Of a DNA stretch of 12,560 bases, positions 1 to 5,427 are shown one piece after another. The notes beneath the pieces are model-generated. The model was not told where the DNA came from, ran no database searches, and saw only the letters and a list, made by a program, of their open reading frames with translations. The DNA comes from AC-32 sp036522595. GTDB taxonomy: Bacteria; Actinomycetota; Thermoleophilia; Gaiellales; Gaiellaceae. The position numbers and the translations under genes were made by a program. The stretch's first letter is position 1, and every line of letters starts with the position of its first letter. The stretch spans positions 1-12,560 of the forward strand of contig DATDFL010000034.1 of assembly GCA_036522595.1 (NCBI GenBank). The letters are read 5' to 3'.

Positions 1-527
1 GGGCAGTCGAAGCCGGTGAACTGCGGGACCCAGCCGGGTGGGTAGAACTGCAGCTCCATGTAGGCGTTCCCCGGTGCCTTCCCGATGTAGCGCGGGCTGC
101 TCGGGTTGGTGCTGTCGAAGATGTTGCCGTCGCTGTCCGGGGCGCACGTGTCGTGCTGGTACTCCGGAGCCGACTGGGTGTCGCACATGATCATCCCGAA
201 CCAGTAAGCCGCCCGCTGCTCGAAGGCCCAGTAGACGCCGTTGGAGCTGTCCTGGGTCGGCATCGTCGGCGGATCGTGCGGCAGCCGGATGTTGTACGTG
301 ACGTCGTTCCCCGACCCGTGCCGATGGTCGTAGAACAGGAGGGAGGGCTCGTCGTGCCCGACGTAGGGCCCTCCGGCGATGTCGTTGATCGGCTCCCCCA
401 CGTCGGTGCAGAGCGGGATGCCGATCTTGCAGGTTCTCGACGCGTTGTCCGCGGCTGCACCGCTCGCCAGAGTCAGCGAGACGGCGGCCGCCGCAAGGAG
501 CGCAAAGAGCACAGCGAGTCGCGTCAC
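1..527 (-). CDS. Secreted protein of unknown function, N-terminal part (runs off left edge)
   Basis: A minus-strand frame is open from a GTG at 527 to the window edge, giving 175 residues with the C-terminus missing. The start is supported by a strong Shine-Dalgarno (GAGGAGAAGG, 531-540). Residues 1-26 form a signal peptide: Arg3, a hydrophobic Leu/Ala core, and a likely cleavage site after ASGAAA. The mature part has four cysteines by residue 128 (C33, C40, C115, C128) plus C175, suggesting extracytoplasmic disulfides. It is rich in aromatic residues and contains an Asp-rich DSDGNI stretch (131-136) that could bind calcium, and an FYPPGWVPQF segment (161-170). It resembles large secreted actinobacterial proteins of unknown function; that link is from memory and no enzymatic motif is recognised. 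It is divergent from the response regulator gene. The gene is certain to be coding; its role is unknown. Confidence 0.8.
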   Translation of the reverse strand, partial: MTRLAVLFALLAAAAVSLTLASGAAADNASRTCKIGIPLCTDVGEPINDIAGGPYVGHDEPSLLFYDHRHGSGNDVTYNIRLPHDPPTMPTQDSSNGVYWAFEQRAAYWFGMIMCDTQSAPEYQHDTCAPDSDGNIFDSTNPSSPRYIGKAPGNAYMELQFYPPGWVPQFTGFDC

Positions 528-530
528 AAC

Positions 531-540
531 CCTTCTCCTC
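531..540 (-). promoter_or_regulatory. Shine-Dalgarno site of the secreted-protein gene
   Basis: On the minus strand GAGGAGAAGG lies just upstream of the GTG at 527, with the AGGAGA core 6 nt from the start. It fixes the start codon. It also sets this gene apart from most other first genes of transcripts in the window, which lack such a site. Confidence 0.75.
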
Positions 541-550
541 TCTGCCTGCC

Positions 551-560
551 CCAATATTGG
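551..560. repeat. AT-rich perfect palindrome CCAATATTGG in a divergent promoter region
   Basis: A perfect 10-bp palindrome lies 24-33 bp upstream of the secreted-protein start, in the 129-bp region between two divergent genes. Its AT-rich core is unusual in this GC-rich DNA. It could be an operator, or contribute CAATAT as a -10 for the leftward gene. It is short enough to be chance. Confidence 0.35.
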
Positions 561-580
561 ATCCTTGCTCACGGGAGCTA

Positions 581-600
581 ACCGCGCGACTCACCGCGCG
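581..600. repeat. Direct repeat of ACCGCGCG, 12-bp period
   Basis: Two copies of the octamer ACCGCGCG (581-588 and 593-600) are separated by ACTC in the divergent intergenic region. The second copy ends 41 bp upstream of the proposed -10 of the response regulator. A tandem half-site for a dimeric regulator is possible, but CG-rich octamers are common in this genome. Confidence 0.25.
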
Positions 601-641
601 TCAAGCGAGACCGGTTTTGAACGACAAGCCGACTTCGGCCC

Positions 642-657
642 TACAATCCGTCTGCCG
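642..657 (+). promoter_or_regulatory. Putative leaderless promoter of the response regulator
   Basis: TACAAT (642-647) is a near-consensus -10 placed 9 nt before the GTG at 657, so transcription would begin at or next to the start codon. A weak -35, TTGAAC (617-622), lies 19 nt upstream. No Shine-Dalgarno sequence precedes the GTG. This is the best-matching hexamer of the seven in the window. Confidence 0.6.
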
Positions 658-1304
658 TGGGAGAGCAGGCCGCACCGGAACGAGCGAACGGCGAGATCAC
701 CTGCCTGATCGTCGACGACCACGAGGTCGTCCGCGAAGGGCTGCGTCTCTCGCTGTCCCGCGCACCGCACATCCGCGTCGTGGGCGAGGCGCCCGACGGC
801 GAGACTGCGATCGCCCTCGCTGAACGGCGCAGGCCAGACGTGATCATCATGGATGTGCGCATGCCCGGGATGGACGGGCTCGAGGCGACGAAGATCCTCG
901 CGCAGAAGGTCCCCGACGTCGCGGTGCTGATCTTCACGGCCTACAGCGAGCGGCAGCTCCTACGGCGCGGGCTCGAGTCCGGCGCGAAGGGCTACATCCT
1001 CAAAGAGGCTCCGCACCAGACCCTGCTGAAGGCGATCGACAAGGTCGTGGCCGGCGAGGGCTTCGTCGATCCGGCTCTGATGCCGGCGTTCCTGTCCGGC
1101 AGCGAGGAGGAGATGCTCACCGCGCGCGAGCGGGAGATCCTCAAGCTCCTCGCCGACGGCATGTCGAACGCGGACGTCGCCGGCCGGCTCTTCATCAGCC
1201 AGGAGACCGTGAAGAGCCACGTGCGCCACATCCTCACCAAGCTCGAGGCAGACACGCGAACGCATGCCGTCGCGATTGCGCTTCGCGAAGCGATCATCGA
1301 CTAG
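657..1304 (+). CDS. NarL/LuxR-type response regulator
   Basis: This 215-residue DNA-binding response regulator is the usual length for the NarL/FixJ group. The receiver domain spans about 14-130, with acidic pair D20-D21, phosphoacceptor D66 in MDVRMPGMDG, T94 and K116. The C-terminal LuxR helix-turn-helix spans about 152-212, with LTAREREILKLLADGMSN and a recognition region ending in TVKSHVRHI. Phosphorylated by its partner kinase, it would act as a transcription factor in the cytoplasm. The next gene, a histidine kinase, begins inside its last 41 bp, which makes the two a cognate pair. The GTG start is chosen because it follows a -10-like hexamer by 9 nt and leaves a normal short N-terminal extension. 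The signal sensed is not evident. Confidence 0.95.
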   Translation: MGEQAAPERANGEITCLIVDDHEVVREGLRLSLSRAPHIRVVGEAPDGETAIALAERRRPDVIIMDVRMPGMDGLEATKILAQKVPDVAVLIFTAYSERQLLRRGLESGAKGYILKEAPHQTLLKAIDKVVAGEGFVDPALMPAFLSGSEEEMLTAREREILKLLADGMSNADVAGRLFISQETVKSHVRHILTKLEADTRTHAVAIALREAIID

Positions 1305-2433
1305 AGCCTCGCTTCTGGTCGCGGTGGTCGCGCTGGCGGCCGTCGTCTCGCTGATCGGCCTGGCCGTAGGGTCCGGCTGGCTCGCATTCGTGGGCCTTGC
1401 GGGCGCGATCGTGGGCGCGGCCGGCTTCGCGCTCCACCTGATCGTCACCGAGCGACGACGGCACGAGGTCGTCGAGGGCGAGCTCGAGTCGCTGGTGCGC
1501 TCGCTCGGACTGATCACCGGCACGCTCGATCCGAACGAGGTGCTCGAGCGGACGCTCCGCGAGGCGAAAAAGCTCTTCGGGGCCAAGGCATCGCTGCTCG
1601 CTCCGGGCGAGCCGACGCAGGGCGAGGGCGTCTTTCCGCTGCGGATGCGGGAGGAGGAGATCGGCGTGCTGCGCCTCGTGCGCTCGAAGCCCTTCGACCG
1701 CGAGGAGCAGGCCCGCGCTCAGCTCCTGGCGGATTTCGCGTCACGCGCGGTCGAGAACGCCCGGCTGCTCGCCGAGGCGCAGGTCCGCGAGTCCGAGCGC
1801 GCCCGGCTGTCCGACCAGCTGATCACGGCCGAGCAGGACGAGCGGCGGCGGTTGGCGCTGTTCCTCCACGACGGGCCGGTGCAGTCGCTCTCCGGGATCA
1901 GCCTCATGCTCGACGCGGTGATCGACTCGCTGGGAGCCGACCGGCGCGACGAGGCCGAGCGCGTGCTCAGCTCGGCGCTCGAGCGGCACCGCAGCACGAT
2001 CCGCGAGCTGCGCGACCTCTCGTTCAACATCGAGCCGGTCATCCTGCGAGACCAGGGCTTCGCGCCGGCGGTGCAGGCGTTCGCGGACCAGGTCGGCCTC
2101 GCGAACGGGATCCAGCTCGACGTCGACGCGGACGGCGCCGACAGCCTCGCCGAGAACGCGCGCGTGGGGCTCTACCAGATCATCCGCGAGGCCGTGAACC
2201 AGGCGCTCCGCCGCGGGCCGCCGAACCGCATCTCGATCCGCGTCGCCGACGCAGGCGACGGCCACGTCGAGACGGTGATCGCAGACGACGGCGCCGGCGA
2301 GCGGCGGCGCGCGAGCTACGACGAAATCGAGGAGCGCGCCCGCACGCTGAGCGGGTCGGTCGAGGTCGAGCCGGGCCCGGACGGCGGCACGGCGGTTCGT
2401 GTGGTGCTGCCCTCGTACGTGGCTCGCCGCTAG
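1264..2433 (+). CDS. Membrane sensor histidine kinase, NarL-partner (HisKA_3) type
   Basis: A 389-residue sensor kinase. Two hydrophobic segments (about 17-35 and 38-61) anchor it in the membrane with almost no extracytoplasmic loop, so it probably senses an intramembrane or cytoplasmic signal. Residues about 75-170 look like a GAF-type sensor module followed by a helical linker. The HisKA_3 dimerisation domain has the phosphoacceptor His202 in ERRRLALFLHDGPVQSL. The ATPase domain has an N-box (IIREAVNQAL, Asn312) and DDGAG at 341-345. The ATP lid is short: the usual GxGL...MRERA element is replaced by ERRRASYDEIEERARTL, while the closing GGTAVRVVLP is kept. The ATG at 1264 overlaps the regulator gene by 41 bp; later in-frame GTG codons would cut the first membrane segment. 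It is the cognate kinase of the preceding regulator. Confidence 0.9.
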   Translation: MPSRLRFAKRSSTRASLLVAVVALAAVVSLIGLAVGSGWLAFVGLAGAIVGAAGFALHLIVTERRRHEVVEGELESLVRSLGLITGTLDPNEVLERTLREAKKLFGAKASLLAPGEPTQGEGVFPLRMREEEIGVLRLVRSKPFDREEQARAQLLADFASRAVENARLLAEAQVRESERARLSDQLITAEQDERRRLALFLHDGPVQSLSGISLMLDAVIDSLGADRRDEAERVLSSALERHRSTIRELRDLSFNIEPVILRDQGFAPAVQAFADQVGLANGIQLDVDADGADSLAENARVGLYQIIREAVNQALRRGPPNRISIRVADAGDGHVETVIADDGAGERRRASYDEIEERARTLSGSVEVEPGPDGGTAVRVVLPSYVARR

Positions 2434-2445
2434 TCTTTCGCGCCG
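2431..2445 (+). promoter_or_regulatory. Putative leaderless promoter of the 68-residue protein gene
   Basis: TAGTCT (2431-2436) stands 8 nt before the GTG at 2445 and begins with the TAG stop codon of the kinase gene. There is no Shine-Dalgarno and no convincing -35. Support comes from the matching layout of the other starts in the window. Read-through from the kinase remains an alternative. Confidence 0.45.
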
Positions 2446-2651
2446 TGGAAGACGGGCAGCCGCAGCAGCGCACGCATCTTCGGTTCGTCTGGACGACGAA
2501 CGGCTACGAGCTGCGCGAGCGCGACGGCGAGGTGCCGTCGGTCGGCGCGGAGGTCGAGGAGGACGAACGGCGCCTGCGCGTCACGAAGGTCGCACCCTCC
2601 CCACTCCCGGGCGACCTGCGCCGCTGCGCGTACCTTCAGCCCTTGACGTAG
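2445..2651 (+). CDS. Small hypothetical protein, 68 residues
   Basis: A short cytoplasmic protein with no signal peptide or membrane segment. It is mostly charged and beta-prone, with alternating strands such as HLRFVWTTNGYELRERDGEV (11-30) and a C-terminal RRLRVTKVAPSPLPGD...RRCAYLQP. The composition and ordered pattern look like a genuine folded small protein, not an antisense shadow. Nothing else competes for this DNA except the last 16 bp, which overlap the convergent flavoprotein gene. It begins 11 bp after the kinase stop, so it is either the third gene of the two-component operon or leaderless from its own -10. I recall similar short proteins in Thermoleophilia, but no function. Confidence 0.7.
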   Translation: MEDGQPQQRTHLRFVWTTNGYELRERDGEVPSVGAEVEEDERRLRVTKVAPSPLPGDLRRCAYLQPLT

Positions 2652-3640
2652 GTTTCGGCGGCGATTCGCCCGAGGACGAGCGCCGCGGCGAGGCCGCTCG
2701 AGTAGCCGCCCGTCGAGATCCCGCCCACGTCCGCTCCGGCGGCGAAGAGGCCTTCTGCGCCCGGGACGCTGCCGTCGGGATTGACGCGGATCCCGCCCTG
2801 CGTGTGGGTCACCGCTGCGGCGACGTGAAGTCGTAGTTGGCCGCCCTCTTCGACGACGCTTCCGCCCGCCTCGCGTAGCGCGACCACGCGCGCGTCGCCG
2901 CCGAGCTCGGCCGGGACGACGAACCAGGCCGTGCCGCCGGGCTGGCGCGCGATCGCCTGGGCAAGGTCGCTCTCGTGCCAGGCGGGTGGCCCCTGGAAGA
3001 ACTCCTCGCCGTTCTCGTTGACGAAGCGGGCCTCGCCGTCCCAGAGCTGCGAGAGGCGCACGTAGTCGTCTTCCTCGATCCGCGCGGGCGGGGCCGGCAT
3101 GGCGCGGCCGTAGAACTCGTCGAGGTCGCCCGCGGTGCTCGCTCCATGCTCCCGGGCGAGGTCGAGGCCGTCCCCCTCGCTCCACGGGTTGCTGCGGACG
3201 AGCAGTCCGTGCTCGCGCGCGTAGCGAACCGAGAAGCCGCCCGTCGCGAGCAACAGAGGGAGCTCCCGCGGAAGCTCCTGTTCGAGCCGCACGTCCCCGG
3301 CCGCGCGAACGAGCGTCTCGGTCAGGCGGCGCGGGTGGAAACGCTTGCCCGTGGTGCGCGGATTCGTCGTCTCTTCCCAGACGACCTCCGGGCCGAGCGA
3401 CACGAGCCACTCGAGCGCCTCGTCGAACCCGTCGAACACGACCCGCTGCAGCTCCTCGTCGCCGCCCGGGCACTCGGCACGAAACTCCTCGAAGGTGCGA
3501 TACCGCCAGATGACGCAGCTCGAGAGCAGCATCGAGCCACCGGGCCGCGTGCCCTTCTCCAGGACGACCGGCTCGGCGCCGAGCTCGCGGGCGCGCGCGG
3601 CAGCGCAGAGGCCCGCCATGCCGGCGCCGGCAATCAGCAC
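2636..3640 (-). CDS. Compact FAD-dependent oxidoreductase (FAD_binding_2 / fumarate reductase flavoprotein family)
   Basis: A 334-residue flavoprotein. The dinucleotide-binding fold begins at residue 1 with GAGMAG (5-10) and the ribose-binding acidic residue E28 in VVLEKG, followed by RPGGSMLLSS. ATGGF is at 132-136. The C-terminal FAD region has THTQGGIRVN (278-287) and GLFAAGADVGGISTGGYSSG (297-316). These are features of the fumarate reductase/3-ketosteroid dehydrogenase group, which oxidise or reduce C-C bonds. The protein is about 100 or more residues shorter than typical members. The hairpin usually found before ATGGF is reduced to a few residues, and an Arg-bearing active-site motif of true fumarate reductases is not seen, so the substrate is open. 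The GTG start shares one base with the TAG stop of the VOC gene upstream, implying translational coupling. No alternative start exists upstream in frame. Confidence 0.85.
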   Translation of the reverse strand: MLIAGAGMAGLCAAARARELGAEPVVLEKGTRPGGSMLLSSCVIWRYRTFEEFRAECPGGDEELQRVVFDGFDEALEWLVSLGPEVVWEETTNPRTTGKRFHPRRLTETLVRAAGDVRLEQELPRELPLLLATGGFSVRYAREHGLLVRSNPWSEGDGLDLAREHGASTAGDLDEFYGRAMPAPPARIEEDDYVRLSQLWDGEARFVNENGEEFFQGPPAWHESDLAQAIARQPGGTAWFVVPAELGGDARVVALREAGGSVVEEGGQLRLHVAAAVTHTQGGIRVNPDGSVPGAEGLFAAGADVGGISTGGYSSGLAAALVLGRIAAETYVKG

Positions 3641-4341
3641 TAAGTCAGGGAGAACTCGGGCTTGTGCTCGACGTACTCGACCCGCACGCGCTCGGGGCCC
3701 CAGACGAAGACCGCGTAGGTGTTGGGCGCGTCGACGATGTTGTCGATCTCGATTCCGAGCTCGCGCGCCTCGGAAATGTGCTCCTCCGCCGACTCGACCT
3801 TCACTGCGAGATGGTTCAGCAGCGGCTGCTCGGGATCACCGGGCTCGCCGCGATGGAACTCGATGAACGCGTTCCCGACCTCGACGCGCGGAGCCTCCGA
3901 GGCCCCAGGCGCGACCGGAGCAAAGCCCAGCCGCTCATAGGCCTCGGCCGTCTCCTCGGGAGTCGCAGAGAAGAGCGCAACGTGATCGAGGTCGTAGTCG
4001 ACCTCCGTCGGCGCCTCGACAAGCCCGAGGCGCAGGCCCTCGCTGACATCGAAGTAGATCTCGCCCTTGCGGGGCCGCTCGATCGCGAAGCCGTCCCGCA
4101 GCGCGCTCTCAGCCGCCTCGAGGCTCGAGACGCGTAGCGCGATGTGCTTCAGCGCTCCCTGCTCGCGCGGGCCCTCCGCTGCGAACAGGGTCAGCTTGCC
4201 GCGCCGCGCATCGGAGCCGACGAGCGTGAACGCGTCCGTCCGGTCGACGATGTGCATACCGACACGGTCCGTGACGAAGTCCGCGATCCGGTCGCGATCG
4301 GCCACCCAGAGGGCGACGTGGTCAAGGGTTTCCGGGTTCAC
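3640..4341 (-). CDS. Two-module VOC (glyoxalase/extradiol dioxygenase-like) metalloprotein
   Basis: A 233-residue cytoplasmic protein made of two vicinal-oxygen-chelate modules, about 5-112 and 116-228. Module 1 has LDHVAL (H8), KHIALRV (H66) and LGLVEA (E109). Module 2 has LDHVALF (H120), NHLAVKV (H177) and VRVEYVE (E222). The 2-His-1-Glu metal-ligand pattern is therefore apparently retained in both halves. Extradiol ring-cleavage dioxygenases normally keep the metal in one half only, so either reading needs testing. Possible activities are ring cleavage, isomerisation or thiol-adduct breakdown; the sequence does not decide between them. Its stop overlaps the start of the flavoprotein gene by one base, so the two probably act on one pathway. 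The start is a GTG with a TATCCT hexamer 7 nt upstream. Confidence 0.85.
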   Translation of the reverse strand: MNPETLDHVALWVADRDRIADFVTDRVGMHIVDRTDAFTLVGSDARRGKLTLFAAEGPREQGALKHIALRVSSLEAAESALRDGFAIERPRKGEIYFDVSEGLRLGLVEAPTEVDYDLDHVALFSATPEETAEAYERLGFAPVAPGASEAPRVEVGNAFIEFHRGEPGDPEQPLLNHLAVKVESAEEHISEARELGIEIDNIVDAPNTYAVFVWGPERVRVEYVEHKPEFSLT

Positions 4342-4354
4342 GCGCCGCAGGATA
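4339..4354 (-). promoter_or_regulatory. Putative leaderless promoter of the VOC-flavoprotein pair
   Basis: On the minus strand TATCCT (4349-4354) lies 7 nt before the GTG at 4341, and no purine-rich ribosome site is present. The hexamer is in the 21-bp gap after the preceding stop codon. If real, the pair can be transcribed apart from the upstream genes. Confidence 0.5.
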
Positions 4355-4362
4355 TCCAGCCG

Positions 4363-4701
4363 CTACTTCCTGCCGTCGACCGCGCGCTGGAGCTGCTGCT
4401 TGTTCATCTTGGAGCGGCCCTCGATGTTCATCTTCTTGGCCTCGTTGTAGAGCTGCTCCTTGGTGCGGCCGCGCTCGCTGCGCGCACCGGAGCCCCGAAG
4501 CCCGCCCCGGCGGCCGGACGACATGTCTCGGCGGGACGTGCGCGACGACTCGCGCGCCTCGCCTTTTCGCGCGCGTTCCTTGTTGACCGTCCGCGCGGCG
4601 ATCTCCTTGGCCCGCTTCGTCGAGCGGCCCTGCTTCTTCTCGCTGTCCTTGATGTGCTCGTACTGGCGTTCGCGCTTGGCGCTCCAGGCTTTCTGAGGCA
4701 T
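4363..4701 (-). CDS. Small basic Rho_N-domain protein ('plasmid stabilization protein' family)
   Basis: This 112-residue, strongly basic protein is rich in Lys and Arg. It opens with MPQKAWSAKRERQYEHIKDS and continues with AKEIAARTVNKERARKGEAR (31-50), SSGRRGGLRG and a C-terminal Rho_N-like SAP-type helical unit (about 81-108, EQLYNEAKKMNIEGRSKMNK). The arrangement matches a widespread actinobacterial family usually labelled 'plasmid stabilization protein' or Rho termination factor N-terminal-domain protein. The label is inherited; there is no toxin partner or plasmid context here. Nucleic-acid binding is likely from charge and domain, but unproven. The ATG at 4701 has a perfect Shine-Dalgarno, so it is translated from a leadered mRNA, unlike its neighbours. 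It lies 57 bp after the ferredoxin gene. Confidence 0.85.
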   Translation of the reverse strand: MPQKAWSAKRERQYEHIKDSEKKQGRSTKRAKEIAARTVNKERARKGEARESSRTSRRDMSSGRRGGLRGSGARSERGRTKEQLYNEAKKMNIEGRSKMNKQQLQRAVDGRK

Positions 4702-4707
4702 GCAGAT

Positions 4708-4715
4708 CCCTCCTC
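4708..4715 (-). promoter_or_regulatory. Shine-Dalgarno site of the Rho_N-type protein gene
   Basis: GAGGAGGG on the minus strand sits 6 nt upstream of the ATG at 4701. It is one of only two strong ribosome-binding sites in the window and confirms this start. Confidence 0.8.
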
Positions 4716-4758
4716 GGTTGGTCGCTTGGGACCTGCCCCGGGCGGAACGTTTTAAGCG

Positions 4759-5064
4759 TTACTCGAGCGGCGGGTTCTGGACGTTGTGCTCGGTGGCGTA
4801 CTCGTTCGTCAGCTTGTTGATCACGTCAGCGCCGTCGCCGTAGGCGTAGTTGATCTTCACGAACGCTTCCCACTTATCCGGAAGCGCGTCCTCCGGAAAG
4901 ATCGCCTCGACCGGACATTCCGGTTCGCAGGCACCGCAGTCAATGCACTCCTCGGGGTCGATGATCAGGATCCGTTCGAACTCGTGGATGCAGTCGACCG
5001 GGCAGACGTCGACGCACGAGAGGTCTTTGATGTCGATGCAGGGCTCGGCGATGATGTACGTCAC
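4759..5064 (-). CDS. fdxA: 7Fe ferredoxin (3Fe-4S plus 4Fe-4S), FdxA type
   Basis: A 101-residue soluble electron carrier. C9, C17 and C50 fit ligands of the 3Fe-4S cluster, and C21, C40, C43 and C46 fit the 4Fe-4S cluster; C25 matches the extra free cysteine of the family. Asp11 occupies the position where an 8Fe ferredoxin would have a cysteine, which supports a 3Fe-4S site. Both cluster motifs end in Cys-Pro (CP at 21-22 and 50-51). The C-terminal extension after residue 65, with WEAFVKIN and a Tyr/Asp-rich tail, is normal for actinobacterial FdxA. It would feed electrons to cytoplasmic oxidoreductases or cytochromes P450; no partner is adjacent. The GTG start is 6 bp after the stop of the receiver-protein gene and 8 nt after a TAGACT hexamer inside a palindrome. 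Confidence 0.95.
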   Translation of the reverse strand: MTYIIAEPCIDIKDLSCVDVCPVDCIHEFERILIIDPEECIDCGACEPECPVEAIFPEDALPDKWEAFVKINYAYGDGADVINKLTNEYATEHNVQNPPLE

Positions 5065-5085
5065 GGCGCGTCAGTCTACTGACGC
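5062..5085 (-). promoter_or_regulatory. Putative fdxA leaderless promoter within a perfect palindrome
   Basis: The 18 bp at 5068-5085 read GCGTCAGT-CT-ACTGACGC on the plus strand, two perfect 8-bp arms around a 2-bp centre. On the minus strand TAGACT (5073-5078), a -10-like hexamer, spans the centre and lies 8 nt before the GTG of fdxA. The palindrome also covers the end and the TGA stop of the upstream gene. A repressor dimer bound here would block the promoter. An alternative is a hairpin in a read-through RNA, but the 2-bp centre is too short for a loop unless the inner pairs open. Confidence 0.5.
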
Positions 5086-5385
5086 AAGAAGACCGTCCAC
5101 CGTCTCCTTCAAGCGCTCCTCGAGAGCGGATTTCGCGAGCACCTGATCGAACCCGGCGGTGTGCGCGCGGCGCAGGCCGTCAGTGTCGGTGTGGTTCGTG
5201 AACCCGAGGATCGGGATCTCGGGATAGTTGTCCGCGACGTCGTCGGGGTCGATCCGCGAGACGTCGCAGATGACCAGCTCCGGCGGGTCGACGCTGTCGG
5301 CGGTCGTGAGGTGATGCTCCGGTAACAGCCCCTCCAGCTTCCCCCGGAAGAACAAGTCGACCCCCGCCAGCAGGATCGTTGCCAC
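5071..5385 (-). CDS. Stand-alone receiver-domain protein (single-domain response regulator)
   Basis: A 104-residue protein consisting only of a CheY-like fold. Counting from the GTG at 5385, the first strand ATILLAGVD carries D10. The third strand LVICD ends in D41, the likely phosphoacceptor. T63 follows strand four (PILGFTN) and K85 follows strand five (QVLAK). D, D, T and K together fit an active receiver, although D10 is a single acidic residue and not the usual pair and sequence identity to standard receivers is low. There is no output domain, so it would act by protein-protein contact. A GTG at 5391 is a possible alternative start; 5385 is preferred because it places the -10 at the same 8-nt distance seen elsewhere. 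fdxA begins 6 bp downstream. Confidence 0.75.
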   Translation of the reverse strand: MATILLAGVDLFFRGKLEGLLPEHHLTTADSVDPPELVICDVSRIDPDDVADNYPEIPILGFTNHTDTDGLRRAHTAGFDQVLAKSALEERLKETVDGLLASVD

Positions 5386-5400
5386 AGTCACAAAAGTAAC
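5386..5400 (-). promoter_or_regulatory. Putative leaderless promoter of the receiver-protein gene
   Basis: On the minus strand TTACTT (5394-5399) precedes the GTG at 5385 by 8 nt. Read one base later, TACTTT has an upstream TG and would make an extended -10, TGTTACTTT. The site lies back to back with the Rieske promoter, within a 41-bp intergenic region. Confidence 0.5.
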
Positions 5401-5412
5401 AGCCTCCGCCGC

Positions 5413-5427
5413 TAGGATCGACCCCCG
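5413..5427 (+). promoter_or_regulatory. Putative leaderless promoter of the Rieske gene
   Basis: TAGGAT (5413-5418) is 8 nt before the GTG at 5427, and the spacer CGACCCCC contains no ribosome-binding site. It faces away from the receiver-gene promoter. Confidence 0.55.

Noticed and set aside
153..823. Three overlapping plus-strand ORFs across the secreted-protein gene and the divergent region
   Set aside because: They oppose the signal-peptide gene or overlap the response regulator start, and none has a ribosome site or a plausible protein composition.
960..1586. Long minus-strand ORF (208 codons) under the two-component genes, and a second at 1741-2265
   Set aside because: They are antisense to well-supported domains. 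The translations are low-complexity Arg/Ala/Ser-rich sequence typical of GC-rich shadow frames.
2430..3473. 347-codon minus-strand ORF and a 222-codon plus-strand ORF (2975-3643) over the flavoprotein gene
   Set aside because: The flavoprotein frame has cofactor motifs throughout; these frames show only Arg-rich or scrambled composition with no motif.
4746..4760. Imperfect dyad AACG...CGTT just after the fdxA stop, considered as a terminator
   Set aside because: The arms are only 4 bp, the sequence is not GC-rich in the stem, and no U-tract follows.
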